In this document: piece after piece, positions 17,773 to 26,064 of the stretch
Layout of the letters: each line of letters opens with the position of its first letter
How positions within the stretch are numbered: the first letter of the stretch is position 1
Assembly: GCA_964459305.1 (NCBI GenBank)
Contig: CAYWNA010000048.1
Span: forward strand, 1-62,833
Source: CAYWNA01 sp964459305
GTDB taxonomy: Bacteria; Planctomycetota; Planctomycetia; Pirellulales; Pirellulaceae
Direction of reading: 5' to 3'
DNA: 62,833 nucleotides
Translations under genes and position numbers: made by a program
Notes under the pieces: generated by a model
Databases searched by the model: none
What the model was told of the DNA's origin: nothing
What the model saw: the letters and a program-made list of their open reading frames with translations, nothing else

Positions 17773-18456
17773 ATGGGAGTTTTCCAACGAATCTCCGACA
17801 TTATTTCCGCCAATTTCAGTGACCTCATAGAGGAATACGAAGACCCGGAAAAGATGCTGAAGCAAGCGATCCGGGAGATGGAGGAGGCTATCGGTACCGC
17901 CCGCCCCGACGTGGCTCGGGCCATGGCGAACGAAAAGACCATCGCGAAGGAGCTGGCGTCGAACGAAGCCCAAGTTGCCGCGTGGGCCGAACGCGCCGAA
18001 AAGGCAGTCGAGTCCGGTGACGACGATTTGGCTCGCAAGGCGCTCAGCCGCAAGAAAGAGTACGACAAGATAGCCGCCGCATTGCGCGACCAGCACGATG
18101 CTGCCAAAGAGGCAAGCCAGACATTGCGGCGGCAATTGGAGGCGATGCAGGCCAAACTGAAGGACGCTCAACGACGACTCGCCACCCTCACGGCTCGACA
18201 AAAGGCTGCTCAAGTCCGGGCGAAAGTGGCGCAGGCCCAGGCCGGCTTGGCGCCGGAGTTGGATCAAGATGCGTTTGACAAGTTCGATCGTCTCGCCCGC
18301 AAAGTCGAGATGGCCGAGGCGGAGGCAGAGGCATTCGCGGAACTGGCTCGCGGCGAGTGCGATGTTGACGAGTCCCCCGAATCCGGTGAGCAAAATTTGG
18401 ACGTGGAAGCGGAATTGATGGAACTGAAGAAGAAGGCGAGCGGCGGAGATGCCTGA
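17773..18456 (+). CDS. pspA: PspA/IM30 (Vipp1) family membrane-stress protein
   Basis: 227 residues. The second ATG (17773) is chosen because it gives the family start MGVFQRISDIISANF and stands 7 nt from gggag. The classic N-terminal amphipathic helix is followed by 'LIEEYEDPEKMLKQAIREMEE' and then an almost unbroken coiled coil to ~180. PspA assembles into rods or ESCRT-III-like rings that stabilise the cytoplasmic membrane. It is followed 80 nt later by the large kinase gene on the same strand, whose own coiled coil contains PspA-like wording ('KVAQARAQLAGG' versus 'KVAQAQAGLAP'), so the two may interact. Confidence 0.92.
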   Translation: MGVFQRISDIISANFSDLIEEYEDPEKMLKQAIREMEEAIGTARPDVARAMANEKTIAKELASNEAQVAAWAERAEKAVESGDDDLARKALSRKKEYDKIAAALRDQHDAAKEASQTLRRQLEAMQAKLKDAQRRLATLTARQKAAQVRAKVAQAQAGLAPELDQDAFDKFDRLARKVEMAEAEAEAFAELARGECDVDESPESGEQNLDVEAELMELKKKASGGDA

Positions 18457-18535
18457 TACGCTCGACCATCAATCGTAGCCCGGCATCGACGAGGAGCTTC
18501 AGTTTTCTTCTCTCAAAAGAGTCTCCTGTGCAGCC

Positions 18536-21500
18536 ATGTCGGAGATGCTAAAGGACGATCCGCAAGACATCGAGTTGTCCTCGATTCTGGCTGAACGTGC
18601 AGACCTGTCCTGTCCGGAGGCATTGCGGATTGTCTCGCGGGTCGCGGAGACAGTTCGCGATCTCCATCAAAGCGGGCGATTGCACGGCGAAATATCGACG
18701 CGCACCGTCATTCTCGAATCATCGACGCAAGAGTTCACGCTGTTTCCACCCGGACCATCGTCTTCGTTTGGCGGCGCCTTCTCGGACGAGGATCATTGCC
18801 CTCCGGAACTGCGGCGGGCGGATGCGATTGAGCTTCCATCTGACTTGGAAGCGGCTCGCCGGCGAGTATCCGATGCTGGTATCTCCTTGGACCCTTCGCA
18901 GATCGACGTCTACCAACTGGGCACGCTGTTGTGTCGTCTGGTCACAGGTGAGTCGGTTTCCGCATACCTGAGCAGCCCGCGCACGAAGGCCGAGGTGCCA
19001 TCTGAGATTCAGTCTGTCATCGACAAGGCACTAGGCTACGAGCAAGATGTGCACTTCAAGAACGTCGGCGAGTTCCACTCGGCCGTTGAGCTGTCCCTCA
19101 AAGGCCTTCCACATCCGGGCGGTTCCCCGGAGTCCGATCAGCAGCCAACTGAATCGCGAGGCAAAGTGAAAAACGACGAGGCAGATGGGTCGAAGAACGA
19201 CACATCGTCCAGCATCGCCGTTGGCGAGTCTCAACCAGATACCGATATAGATGCTCTAAATGGCAAGTCCAGGCCCGTAGAGGACGGTCTTCCTTTCGCC
19301 GCGTTGGGGCATTTTCAGATCATCGGACGAATTGGCCATGGCGGCATGGGTGATGTCTATAAGGGCTACGAAGAAGCTCTGGATCGTACGGTGGCGATCA
19401 AAGTGCTGCCCAGCGAGTTGGCCCGCGAGGAGGATTTTGTCCGCCGGTTTCGGGCGGAAGCTACCGCGGTCGCTCAGATCACCCATCCCAACGTTGTCCA
19501 AATCTTCTCCATCGGCGAAGACCAGGGGCACCACTTCTTCGTCATGCAATACGTCGAGGGCGAGTCGCTGGCCGACTTGCTCGACCGGCGCGGCAGGCTG
19601 AACCCACAAGAAACACTGGCCATCGTCGAACAGGCACTATCGGGTCTGGCGGCATCGCATAAAAGGGGCATTGTGCATCGCGACATAAAGCCCGGTAACA
19701 TCCTGTTGGATTGGGAGAACCACCGGGCGCTTCTGGCCGACTTCGGCCTGGTGAAGTCGATCGAGAGCAGCGCCAAGATGACCGCGACCGGCGTGATCAT
19801 GGGCACAGTGGACTACATTTCTCCCGAACAGGGCCGTGGGCAGAACGTGGACGCGCGTTCCGACCTCTATTCCATCGGCGTGCTTGTGTACCAGATGCTA
19901 AGCGGCAGTCTGCCCTTTGACGCGGACAGCCCGACGGCGATGATCTTCCAGCACGTCTACGAGCCACCCAAGCCGCTTAAAGAAGCGGCCCCCGACGTTC
20001 CAGACTCGCTTTGCACAGTGGTCCACAAGTTTCTGGCCAAATCGCCTGACGATCGCTATCAGACAGCGGAAAAGGTACTGGGCGACTTGCAGGCATTGCG
20101 AGCGGGGGAACCGCTGCCATCAATCGGGAAGCCTGACCAGCACGAAATCGTGGTTACAGACGTCGAAGTCGTGAAGCAGGGGCCGCAAACAGCCGTGATC
20201 CAGGCTCCCCGGTTTGAAGACCCTCCGTTGCTGCCGGGGCACCTGCTGCAGAGGCCCGAAACAGGTTGGTGGTCGCGGACCCACGATCAAATGATGGGCC
20301 GTTTGCAGGCCTATGCACCTGGGCTGGCCGCACGCGTTCAGAAGACAGAACAACTCGTGGGCGGCGCAGTCGCCGAGTACCAGCGACGACGTGATGAAAT
20401 AGCGGGTCTGGTTGGCGAAGCCGAGGCGGTCTTCCGGGAACTGACATCGCAGTTGGACGCCAATCGCGAAGCCGCGATTGAGGCCACAAACGCGGCTGAA
20501 GTTGCGGCCGATGAGCGGTCGAAGCAAGAGGCGATCGACAGGAAACACGAATGCGAACGGGCCATCCAAGACCTGGAACCACAGCTTAGCGAGCAGCAAG
20601 AGCAACTCGAGGACATGCGAGTCAAGCTGGCCGAGATCAACGCGACTTTGGGAAACCTGCGAGCACAACGCGATCAGCTCAACGCTCGACTGAAAGTTGC
20701 CCAAGCGCGGGCTCAGCTGGCGGGTGGGAAGCCGGTCCGGCGCAAGCGGTTCGTGCTGCTCGCAGCCGTGGTGCTTCTGATCGGCGTGTCGCTAACCCTG
20801 GCCGTGAGTTACGCGGTGAGCTGGTTATGGCAAGTTGGCGAAGCGGTGGTGTCGACGGTCCCCAGTTTGGACGTCCTGGAGGACGCCGCCCCGATTCTCA
20901 ACCAAGGCTATGACCCGAAAAGCAAGAAGCCCAACGAGCAAACGACGCCGCTGGGCGACGAAAGCAACGTTGGGCCACCAGCCATACCTCTAAGACAGTT
21001 GATGGGTCATAGGGATATCGTCGGCGGCGTGGCGTTCAGTCCGCAAGGCATGTTGCTAGCGTCGGCCGGATACGACCATTCACTGCGGCTTTGGGAGCCC
21101 TTGACCGGCCGTCCGATCAAAGAGCTTCGTGACGGCGAAATGCAGTCGTTTGGCTCCGTGGCCTTCAGTCCGGACGGTCAGTTCCTGGCCACTGGTTCGA
21201 GGGGCGCGCACGTGGGATCCTATGGCTTGAGGCTTTGGGACACGGCGGCAGGAGAGATCGTGCATCGGATGGCGGAACACGCGCAGGTCGTGTCGGTAGC
21301 ATTCAGCCCGAGGCAACGAACTGTCGCGGCGTTTGAGTGGTGGGGTAGCCAAGGAGCCAAGCTGAAACTTTGGAGCATCGAAACGGGAAAGCAGGTGACT
21401 GAGGTCAATCACGGCAATCAGGCGAACGACTCGATCGGAGGTGTGAACTCGCTCGCATTCTCACCAGATGGAATGTTTCTGGCGTTCACGATGAGTTCTG

Positions 21501-21937
21501 GCATGGTCGGGCTCTGGAATCTCGAGACAAACGCAGTGGAGAAATCCTTTGATACCGGTGGCCTATCCGAGATCTCCGTTGCGTTCAGCCCGGACGGTGG
21601 TGTGCTGGCCACGGCCGGCAGGGCGGCCTACATGACGCGATATTCATCGCATAACTTCAGTCAAGCGAAAGCGTGGAATGTTGGTACTGGCCAGCACATT
21701 GGGACATTCACTACTGTACAAGACGACCGGGTCAAGGCGATCGCCTTCAGTCCCGATGGAACAAAGCTGGCGATCGCAGGTAGCAATGCGACGCGGATCT
21801 GGAGTGTGGGAACGGGCCGGATTTCTCAGGTCTTTCGAGGTCACACACAGGAGAGTATCGCGTTCAGCCCCGATGGGCAAATGCTGGCATCGGGCGGAGC
21901 TTCTCCCTTCCTGTTGGTTTGGAGAGTGAAGCCGTAG
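18536..21937 (+). CDS. Membrane Ser/Thr protein kinase: pseudokinase lobe, kinase, coiled coil, TM, WD40
   Basis: 1133 residues. Residues ~25-195 look like a degenerate kinase C-lobe: 'AETVRDLHQSGRLHGEISTRTVIL' where HRD would be, and 'IDVYQLGTLLCRLVTG' for helix F. A full PknB-like kinase follows at ~257-520, with 'GRIGHGGMGDVYKG', 'VAIKVLP', 'HRDIKPGNILL', 'DFGLVK' and 'GTVDYISPEQ'. A coiled coil spans ~600-735 and one transmembrane helix ~738-765. From ~820 to the end are six or seven WD40 blades with the repeated 'VAFSPDGQ' phrase. The arrangement puts the kinase inside and the propeller outside, as a surface sensor. It is co-directional with pspA. Confidence 0.93.
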   Translation: MSEMLKDDPQDIELSSILAERADLSCPEALRIVSRVAETVRDLHQSGRLHGEISTRTVILESSTQEFTLFPPGPSSSFGGAFSDEDHCPPELRRADAIELPSDLEAARRRVSDAGISLDPSQIDVYQLGTLLCRLVTGESVSAYLSSPRTKAEVPSEIQSVIDKALGYEQDVHFKNVGEFHSAVELSLKGLPHPGGSPESDQQPTESRGKVKNDEADGSKNDTSSSIAVGESQPDTDIDALNGKSRPVEDGLPFAALGHFQIIGRIGHGGMGDVYKGYEEALDRTVAIKVLPSELAREEDFVRRFRAEATAVAQITHPNVVQIFSIGEDQGHHFFVMQYVEGESLADLLDRRGRLNPQETLAIVEQALSGLAASHKRGIVHRDIKPGNILLDWENHRALLADFGLVKSIESSAKMTATGVIMGTVDYISPEQGRGQNVDARSDLYSIGVLVYQMLSGSLPFDADSPTAMIFQHVYEPPKPLKEAAPDVPDSLCTVVHKFLAKSPDDRYQTAEKVLGDLQALRAGEPLPSIGKPDQHEIVVTDVEVVKQGPQTAVIQAPRFEDPPLLPGHLLQRPETGWWSRTHDQMMGRLQAYAPGLAARVQKTEQLVGGAVAEYQRRRDEIAGLVGEAEAVFRELTSQLDANREAAIEATNAAEVAADERSKQEAIDRKHECERAIQDLEPQLSEQQEQLEDMRVKLAEINATLGNLRAQRDQLNARLKVAQARAQLAGGKPVRRKRFVLLAAVVLLIGVSLTLAVSYAVSWLWQVGEAVVSTVPSLDVLEDAAPILNQGYDPKSKKPNEQTTPLGDESNVGPPAIPLRQLMGHRDIVGGVAFSPQGMLLASAGYDHSLRLWEPLTGRPIKELRDGEMQSFGSVAFSPDGQFLATGSRGAHVGSYGLRLWDTAAGEIVHRMAEHAQVVSVAFSPRQRTVAAFEWWGSQGAKLKLWSIETGKQVTEVNHGNQANDSIGGVNSLAFSPDGMFLAFTMSSGMVGLWNLETNAVEKSFDTGGLSEISVAFSPDGGVLATAGRAAYMTRYSSHNFSQAKAWNVGTGQHIGTFTTVQDDRVKAIAFSPDGTKLAIAGSNATRIWSVGTGRISQVFRGHTQESIAFSPDGQMLASGGASPFLLVWRVKP

Positions 21938-22021
21938 AGCGTGTTTTGAGTCGAATTCGCCAAACGCCGGAAGGAAAGACGGCTGAAGCAAGCGTCTTTC
22001 CCGGAAGGGTGGTCTGTAAGA

Positions 22022-24670
22022 ATGAACGTACCTGGAAATCTCAAGACGCGGCAGGGAGGTGTACACTCGTGGTCGATACGATTCGCGCTGCTGGGGATGG
22101 CGATATTGCTCACCGATTGTCGTCACGAGGCTTGTGGCGACCAAGCCGAACACGACACCTTCGACAGCACGGGGTCTGCTGAAAAAGAGCCGGCCGCTGG
22201 CGAGATTCCCGTGTTTGATGCTGCGAGTGCCTCGCCGTGGACTTCGATACCCGAACTCGCCCAGCCGCTGACGACGATCCCCGATAGATGGCGTCCGCGA
22301 AGCCAAGTCAGGAGAATGTACACCACGGGCGAATTGGTTTCGCTTGTGGAAGACGCGTTTTCCGACCGCCCGGTCTCAAGACAGCAGGCCGCGATCATTT
22401 TTCCCGTGGTTGATCAAGGCCATGCAATCCATCGTAGCGGTTCGGGCTTGAGCTTACTGGCAGCATACGCGGCCACGTACTCGCTTGGAGAATGTCCGGC
22501 GCCGACGCCCTGGTCCATCCAACGCATTCTATCCGCGGCAAGGTGTTGGTCTCCCGGTGTAGTTGTCGACCGCGACACGATCCATCTTTGCCTACAGGCG
22601 AGCGATGCGGAGACCTATGTCATTCCCAGTCTCCGCGAACGGCTCGACTCACCTGGACAACTCGAATTGACGGTGACGATACACACCAGCGACGGCCAGG
22701 AGCAGGAACAGACGACTCAACACCGTCTGGCATCCAGCCAGTTGCTTCGCGTGCCGGCTTTGATCGCTCGTGACCTCCTGGATCACGTCGGGGCTGCGCC
22801 ATCCGACGAGGGGATGGGTGTGCTCACGACGCCGCAGCTTCAGGCCCCCGCCGACGCAATGTTCCTGACCGAGTTGATCACGGACGTGCAGCCGTCGGAC
22901 GACGAATCGATTGTAGCTTTCTTGGCGCAGAACCCCGGATGCGTTCCTGCATGGGAGCTTTATCTAAGAACGACCGATCAACCGAGCGTTGCTCTGACAC
23001 GGTTGGAGATGGTCGACCCGGCGCTCGATTCCCCGGCTTTGGACATCGCGGCCGCCTCGCGTTTCTCGGAAATAGGAAGGCCGGAGGAAGGTTTCACCGG
23101 GCTTCTGGAACTTGCGCGGGTTTTCGCAGGCGACCCGTGTTACCACGAGGCGCTGTTGCGCTGCGCCGCGGGCATGAACGATGAAGAGTTGGTTGTCAAG
23201 TTATTTGACATCTGGAGGTCTGTGGACTCCAGCTACACCGGATGTTTAGGACGAGGTGAAGCGCTCTTGAACTGGGCGACTCTCGCCGAAGGGGACGAAG
23301 GTGCAGACGTGCCGCCGCAACGGGCGGAGTACCTCCGCGGGGCAAAGTCGGAGTTGGAACGGGCCATTGAAAGGAACGCCTCCGATTGGATCGCGCACAG
23401 CCGCCTTCTGGTCGTTGCCGACAGACTGGACCTGCCTCCTGACTTCGTCGATCAGCATTTCGCAGCGGCGACTGAGCGTAGACCACGGTATCGCGACGCG
23501 CATGTTGGAAAGCTAGAATACTTGCGAAGGCGACACAACCGTCATCCGGAGCAGTTTCTGGCGTTCACGCGTGCGTGCATCGAAACGAACTTCTGGCGGC
23601 AACGTGTACCTCAAGCGGTCCTGGAAGCGGTGCATCGCGCGTGCTTCAACACGGAGAACCATGCGATGAGGTACTCCGCGTTGAAGTCGCGCGAGCTTTG
23701 GGAAGCGACGAAGCTGTACTACCAGGGCGTCCAGGCGAGTTCCGTCTCCTCCACCGAAAAGGCAGCCGCGGCAAAGCAGTTCGCACTTTGGGGCGCCTAC
23801 GGCGGACATTTCGTCGACGTCTTCGACGTCTTCGACGCCTTCTGGGCGCTCGATACTGACTTCCGAGAAGGACGTGCCGTCGACGATATCCTTGGTCCTT
23901 CGTCTAACTATGGTTACGTGGCTGATCTCCTCGACGCCGGCGCAGGCTACGGCAACTTCAAGCACGTAGCCGCGGCGGCCATCGCCCTGTCGCTTGGAGA
24001 ACTCGATAAGGTCGAGCCAAGACTGGAGCGTCTCCGGCGGGGGCCTGCCGAGACGGATGGTCGCGTGGCCGTCTGGGGACGGGGGCACGTAGAGCATGTA
24101 GACAATCTGCGAACCGCGCTGGCGCAGGCTCAACGTCTGAACAAAGAACGCGCGGTTCAATACTCGCCAGAAGAACTTAGGAACCTCCTTGTTGTCGCGG
24201 ACGCGGAGGGTTTTGGGTTTCACAACAGCTGGGAGCCGAAAGACGACAGATTCGTTTGGATGGTCAAACACGTGATGGCCGAGGACACGGTCTTGCCGTT
24301 CGGGATACGTCATGGCGTAATCAGCGGGGTCCTGGAGTTCACGATGGGGCTCACATCCGTGGACGTTATCGCCCACACACGCGCCCCCCGCGACAGGATC
24401 ACGATGGCCTACGATCTTCAACTAGGTGTAGTCCGACTGGAACGCAACGGAAGGACATTAGCCGAGGCGGAGCTGAGGGCCGGACCGCAACGTTTCCGCC
24501 TGGAGTATGGTTCCGAGGCAGACTTCCTCCAGCCGTGCGACGGTGTTGTATGGCATGCGGCTGTTGTGGACGACGTTCCTAGTGGATTTGGGCTGCGTAT
24601 TGTGGCGGACCCCTGGCAACCGGTCGGGCGTGTGGCCCTGAGCGAACTGAGAATCGAATTGCGCGACTAG
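22022..24670 (+). CDS. Exported, probably lipid-anchored protein of unknown function
   Basis: 882 residues. After a short basic N-terminus comes 'RFALLGMAILLTDC', a hydrophobic core ending in Cys33 that could be a lipobox, although Thr-Asp before the Cys is unusual. Residues ~300-560 have a helical-repeat (TPR-like) look ('ALLNWATLAEGDEG', 'ASDWIAHSRLLVVADRL'). The last ~150 residues form a probable LamG/concanavalin-like beta-sandwich ('MAYDLQLGVVRLERNGRTL'). It lies 84 nt behind the kinase and ahead of two similar exported proteins, so a shared surface complex is plausible. No enzyme motif was seen. Confidence 0.75.
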   Translation: MNVPGNLKTRQGGVHSWSIRFALLGMAILLTDCRHEACGDQAEHDTFDSTGSAEKEPAAGEIPVFDAASASPWTSIPELAQPLTTIPDRWRPRSQVRRMYTTGELVSLVEDAFSDRPVSRQQAAIIFPVVDQGHAIHRSGSGLSLLAAYAATYSLGECPAPTPWSIQRILSAARCWSPGVVVDRDTIHLCLQASDAETYVIPSLRERLDSPGQLELTVTIHTSDGQEQEQTTQHRLASSQLLRVPALIARDLLDHVGAAPSDEGMGVLTTPQLQAPADAMFLTELITDVQPSDDESIVAFLAQNPGCVPAWELYLRTTDQPSVALTRLEMVDPALDSPALDIAAASRFSEIGRPEEGFTGLLELARVFAGDPCYHEALLRCAAGMNDEELVVKLFDIWRSVDSSYTGCLGRGEALLNWATLAEGDEGADVPPQRAEYLRGAKSELERAIERNASDWIAHSRLLVVADRLDLPPDFVDQHFAAATERRPRYRDAHVGKLEYLRRRHNRHPEQFLAFTRACIETNFWRQRVPQAVLEAVHRACFNTENHAMRYSALKSRELWEATKLYYQGVQASSVSSTEKAAAAKQFALWGAYGGHFVDVFDVFDAFWALDTDFREGRAVDDILGPSSNYGYVADLLDAGAGYGNFKHVAAAAIALSLGELDKVEPRLERLRRGPAETDGRVAVWGRGHVEHVDNLRTALAQAQRLNKERAVQYSPEELRNLLVVADAEGFGFHNSWEPKDDRFVWMVKHVMAEDTVLPFGIRHGVISGVLEFTMGLTSVDVIAHTRAPRDRITMAYDLQLGVVRLERNGRTLAEAELRAGPQRFRLEYGSEADFLQPCDGVVWHAAVVDDVPSGFGLRIVADPWQPVGRVALSELRIELRD

Positions 24671-24748
24671 CTGGGATCTCCAGCGTACGAAGCCGGAGCA
24701 GGCAGAGCAACGGCTTGCACGCCCCGGCCCGATAAGGTGACATCCATC

Positions 24749-26002
24749 ATGGCAGCAGCAGATGACCGCGGGAAAAGAGCCAGGAAGGGGAAACTTGATC
24801 GGAGACGCTTCGGATCGAGGCGGTATGCCGTCCTCGTGTCCGTGCTATGCCTTCTCGTGGTGGTGTGGTACGTGCGTCGCCCCAAGCCGCCTCCTCCGGC
24901 GCCTCTGCCAAGCGACTTGAAAGAGGCAATGGCTGAACTATTCGGTACGCGCTACGCAGCCGAACTGCCGGAGGGGGACGCTGATAGGGCTCGGTTCCGC
25001 CGTGTGTCGCAGATGTTTGCCCTGCAACTGCCAAGCGTGCCGGCGACGACCGGCCCCGAACCGCTGAAGTGGACGACGCTCACCTTCAGCGAAAACGGCG
25101 AAAAATCAGGTGCGGTTCGATTCAGCGAAAACGGCGGACAATTTGGTGCGGTTCGATTCTTATCGTCGCTGGACAAACCCGCGGATCTGCGTTGTTGTTT
25201 TGTCGTTGAGGGCAAGCCCTTCAGACGAGAGTGGGGTATCGTTGCGGCGCAGAGAAAGCTCCCGTACGGTTTTGAGGTGTTCCAGTCCGACAGGAACGTC
25301 GTCCTGGGCGTGGACGGCATTCCGGATAGAAACGCCGTCTACCTGCAACCGCTTGACGGAGGTGTGATCCAGCCAGGTGCCCAGTACATTCTGTGGTTTG
25401 CCTTCAAACACACGAAGGAGCCGGTGGACCTGCATATGGCGATCCGTTTGGAGCCCCAAGGAACCTTTCCACGGTCGACGACCATGGAACAACTGGCACA
25501 GGATCTGGGGCTAACGACGCCATTGAAGCACGTTTCGATCGACTCGGTGGACGAACTGCTTACTCATATCCGCAAGCGATACTTGCGTCACGATCTGACA
25601 ACGGCAATGCAGTTCGCAGAACAGGCGGGGCATCTCATGCCTAAAGACCGTCATGTGCTGCTGTGGCTTGGATATTTGAAGATCCTTCGTGGCCGTCAGC
25701 TCGCGGACAATCACGGACGATCCGAAGGGCACACGTATTTCTTTGCCGCGGCGCAACATCTGCGTGAGCTTCGAGACGCTTACGACGAACGCACAGACAT
25801 CGAAGACACATGGTTGGCCGAAGCGATCTACCTGGAAGCCGAGTCTCTTGCGCTGACGGGGGAGAAGGAGAAAGCGCTGGCCTCCCTTCGCGAGGCGCTG
25901 CATTGCGGATTTGATGGGTCGCGAGTTGAGGCGAAGTACTTTCAACCCACCATTGGCGCAGATGAACTCAACGAGATCGTAAGCGAGTTCCGTGACAATT
26001 GA
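24749..26002 (+). CDS. Single-pass membrane protein with TPR-like C-terminus
   Basis: About 417 residues. Start ATG 24749 is preceded by aaggtg at 24735; a GTG at 24737 is the alternative. The very basic N-terminus precedes a transmembrane helix at residues ~25-42 ('YAVLVSVLCLLVVVWYV') and a Pro-rich stalk. The middle is beta-rich, and the C-terminal ~170 residues are TPR-like ('TAMQFAEQAGHLMPKDRHVL', 'EKEKALASLREALHCGF'). An exact-length 36-bp tandem duplication in the gene gives the repeated peptide FSENG...GAVRF. The function is unknown. It belongs to the co-directional run after the kinase. Confidence 0.75.
   Translation: MAAADDRGKRARKGKLDRRRFGSRRYAVLVSVLCLLVVVWYVRRPKPPPPAPLPSDLKEAMAELFGTRYAAELPEGDADRARFRRVSQMFALQLPSVPATTGPEPLKWTTLTFSENGEKSGAVRFSENGGQFGAVRFLSSLDKPADLRCCFVVEGKPFRREWGIVAAQRKLPYGFEVFQSDRNVVLGVDGIPDRNAVYLQPLDGGVIQPGAQYILWFAFKHTKEPVDLHMAIRLEPQGTFPRSTTMEQLAQDLGLTTPLKHVSIDSVDELLTHIRKRYLRHDLTTAMQFAEQAGHLMPKDRHVLLWLGYLKILRGRQLADNHGRSEGHTYFFAAAQHLRELRDAYDERTDIEDTWLAEAIYLEAESLALTGEKEKALASLREALHCGFDGSRVEAKYFQPTIGADELNEIVSEFRDN
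25085..25156 (+). repeat. Tandem 36-bp in-frame duplication
   Basis: Two adjacent 36-nt units, 25085-25120 and 25121-25156, start with the same 16 nt and end with the same 12 nt, differing in the middle. Each encodes a 12-residue copy (FSENG-x-x-x-GAVR). The divergence is low, so the duplication is recent compared with the gene. Confidence 0.85.
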
Positions 26003-26064
26003 CACGTTTTCGCATGCCGAGGCGCCTGGGGGTGAGAATCCCGATCAGGTCAAGAGGTGATCTA

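Noticed and set aside
25085..25156. Possible CRISPR-like repeat
   Set aside because: Only two adjacent units without spacers, inside a coding frame; this is a tandem duplication.
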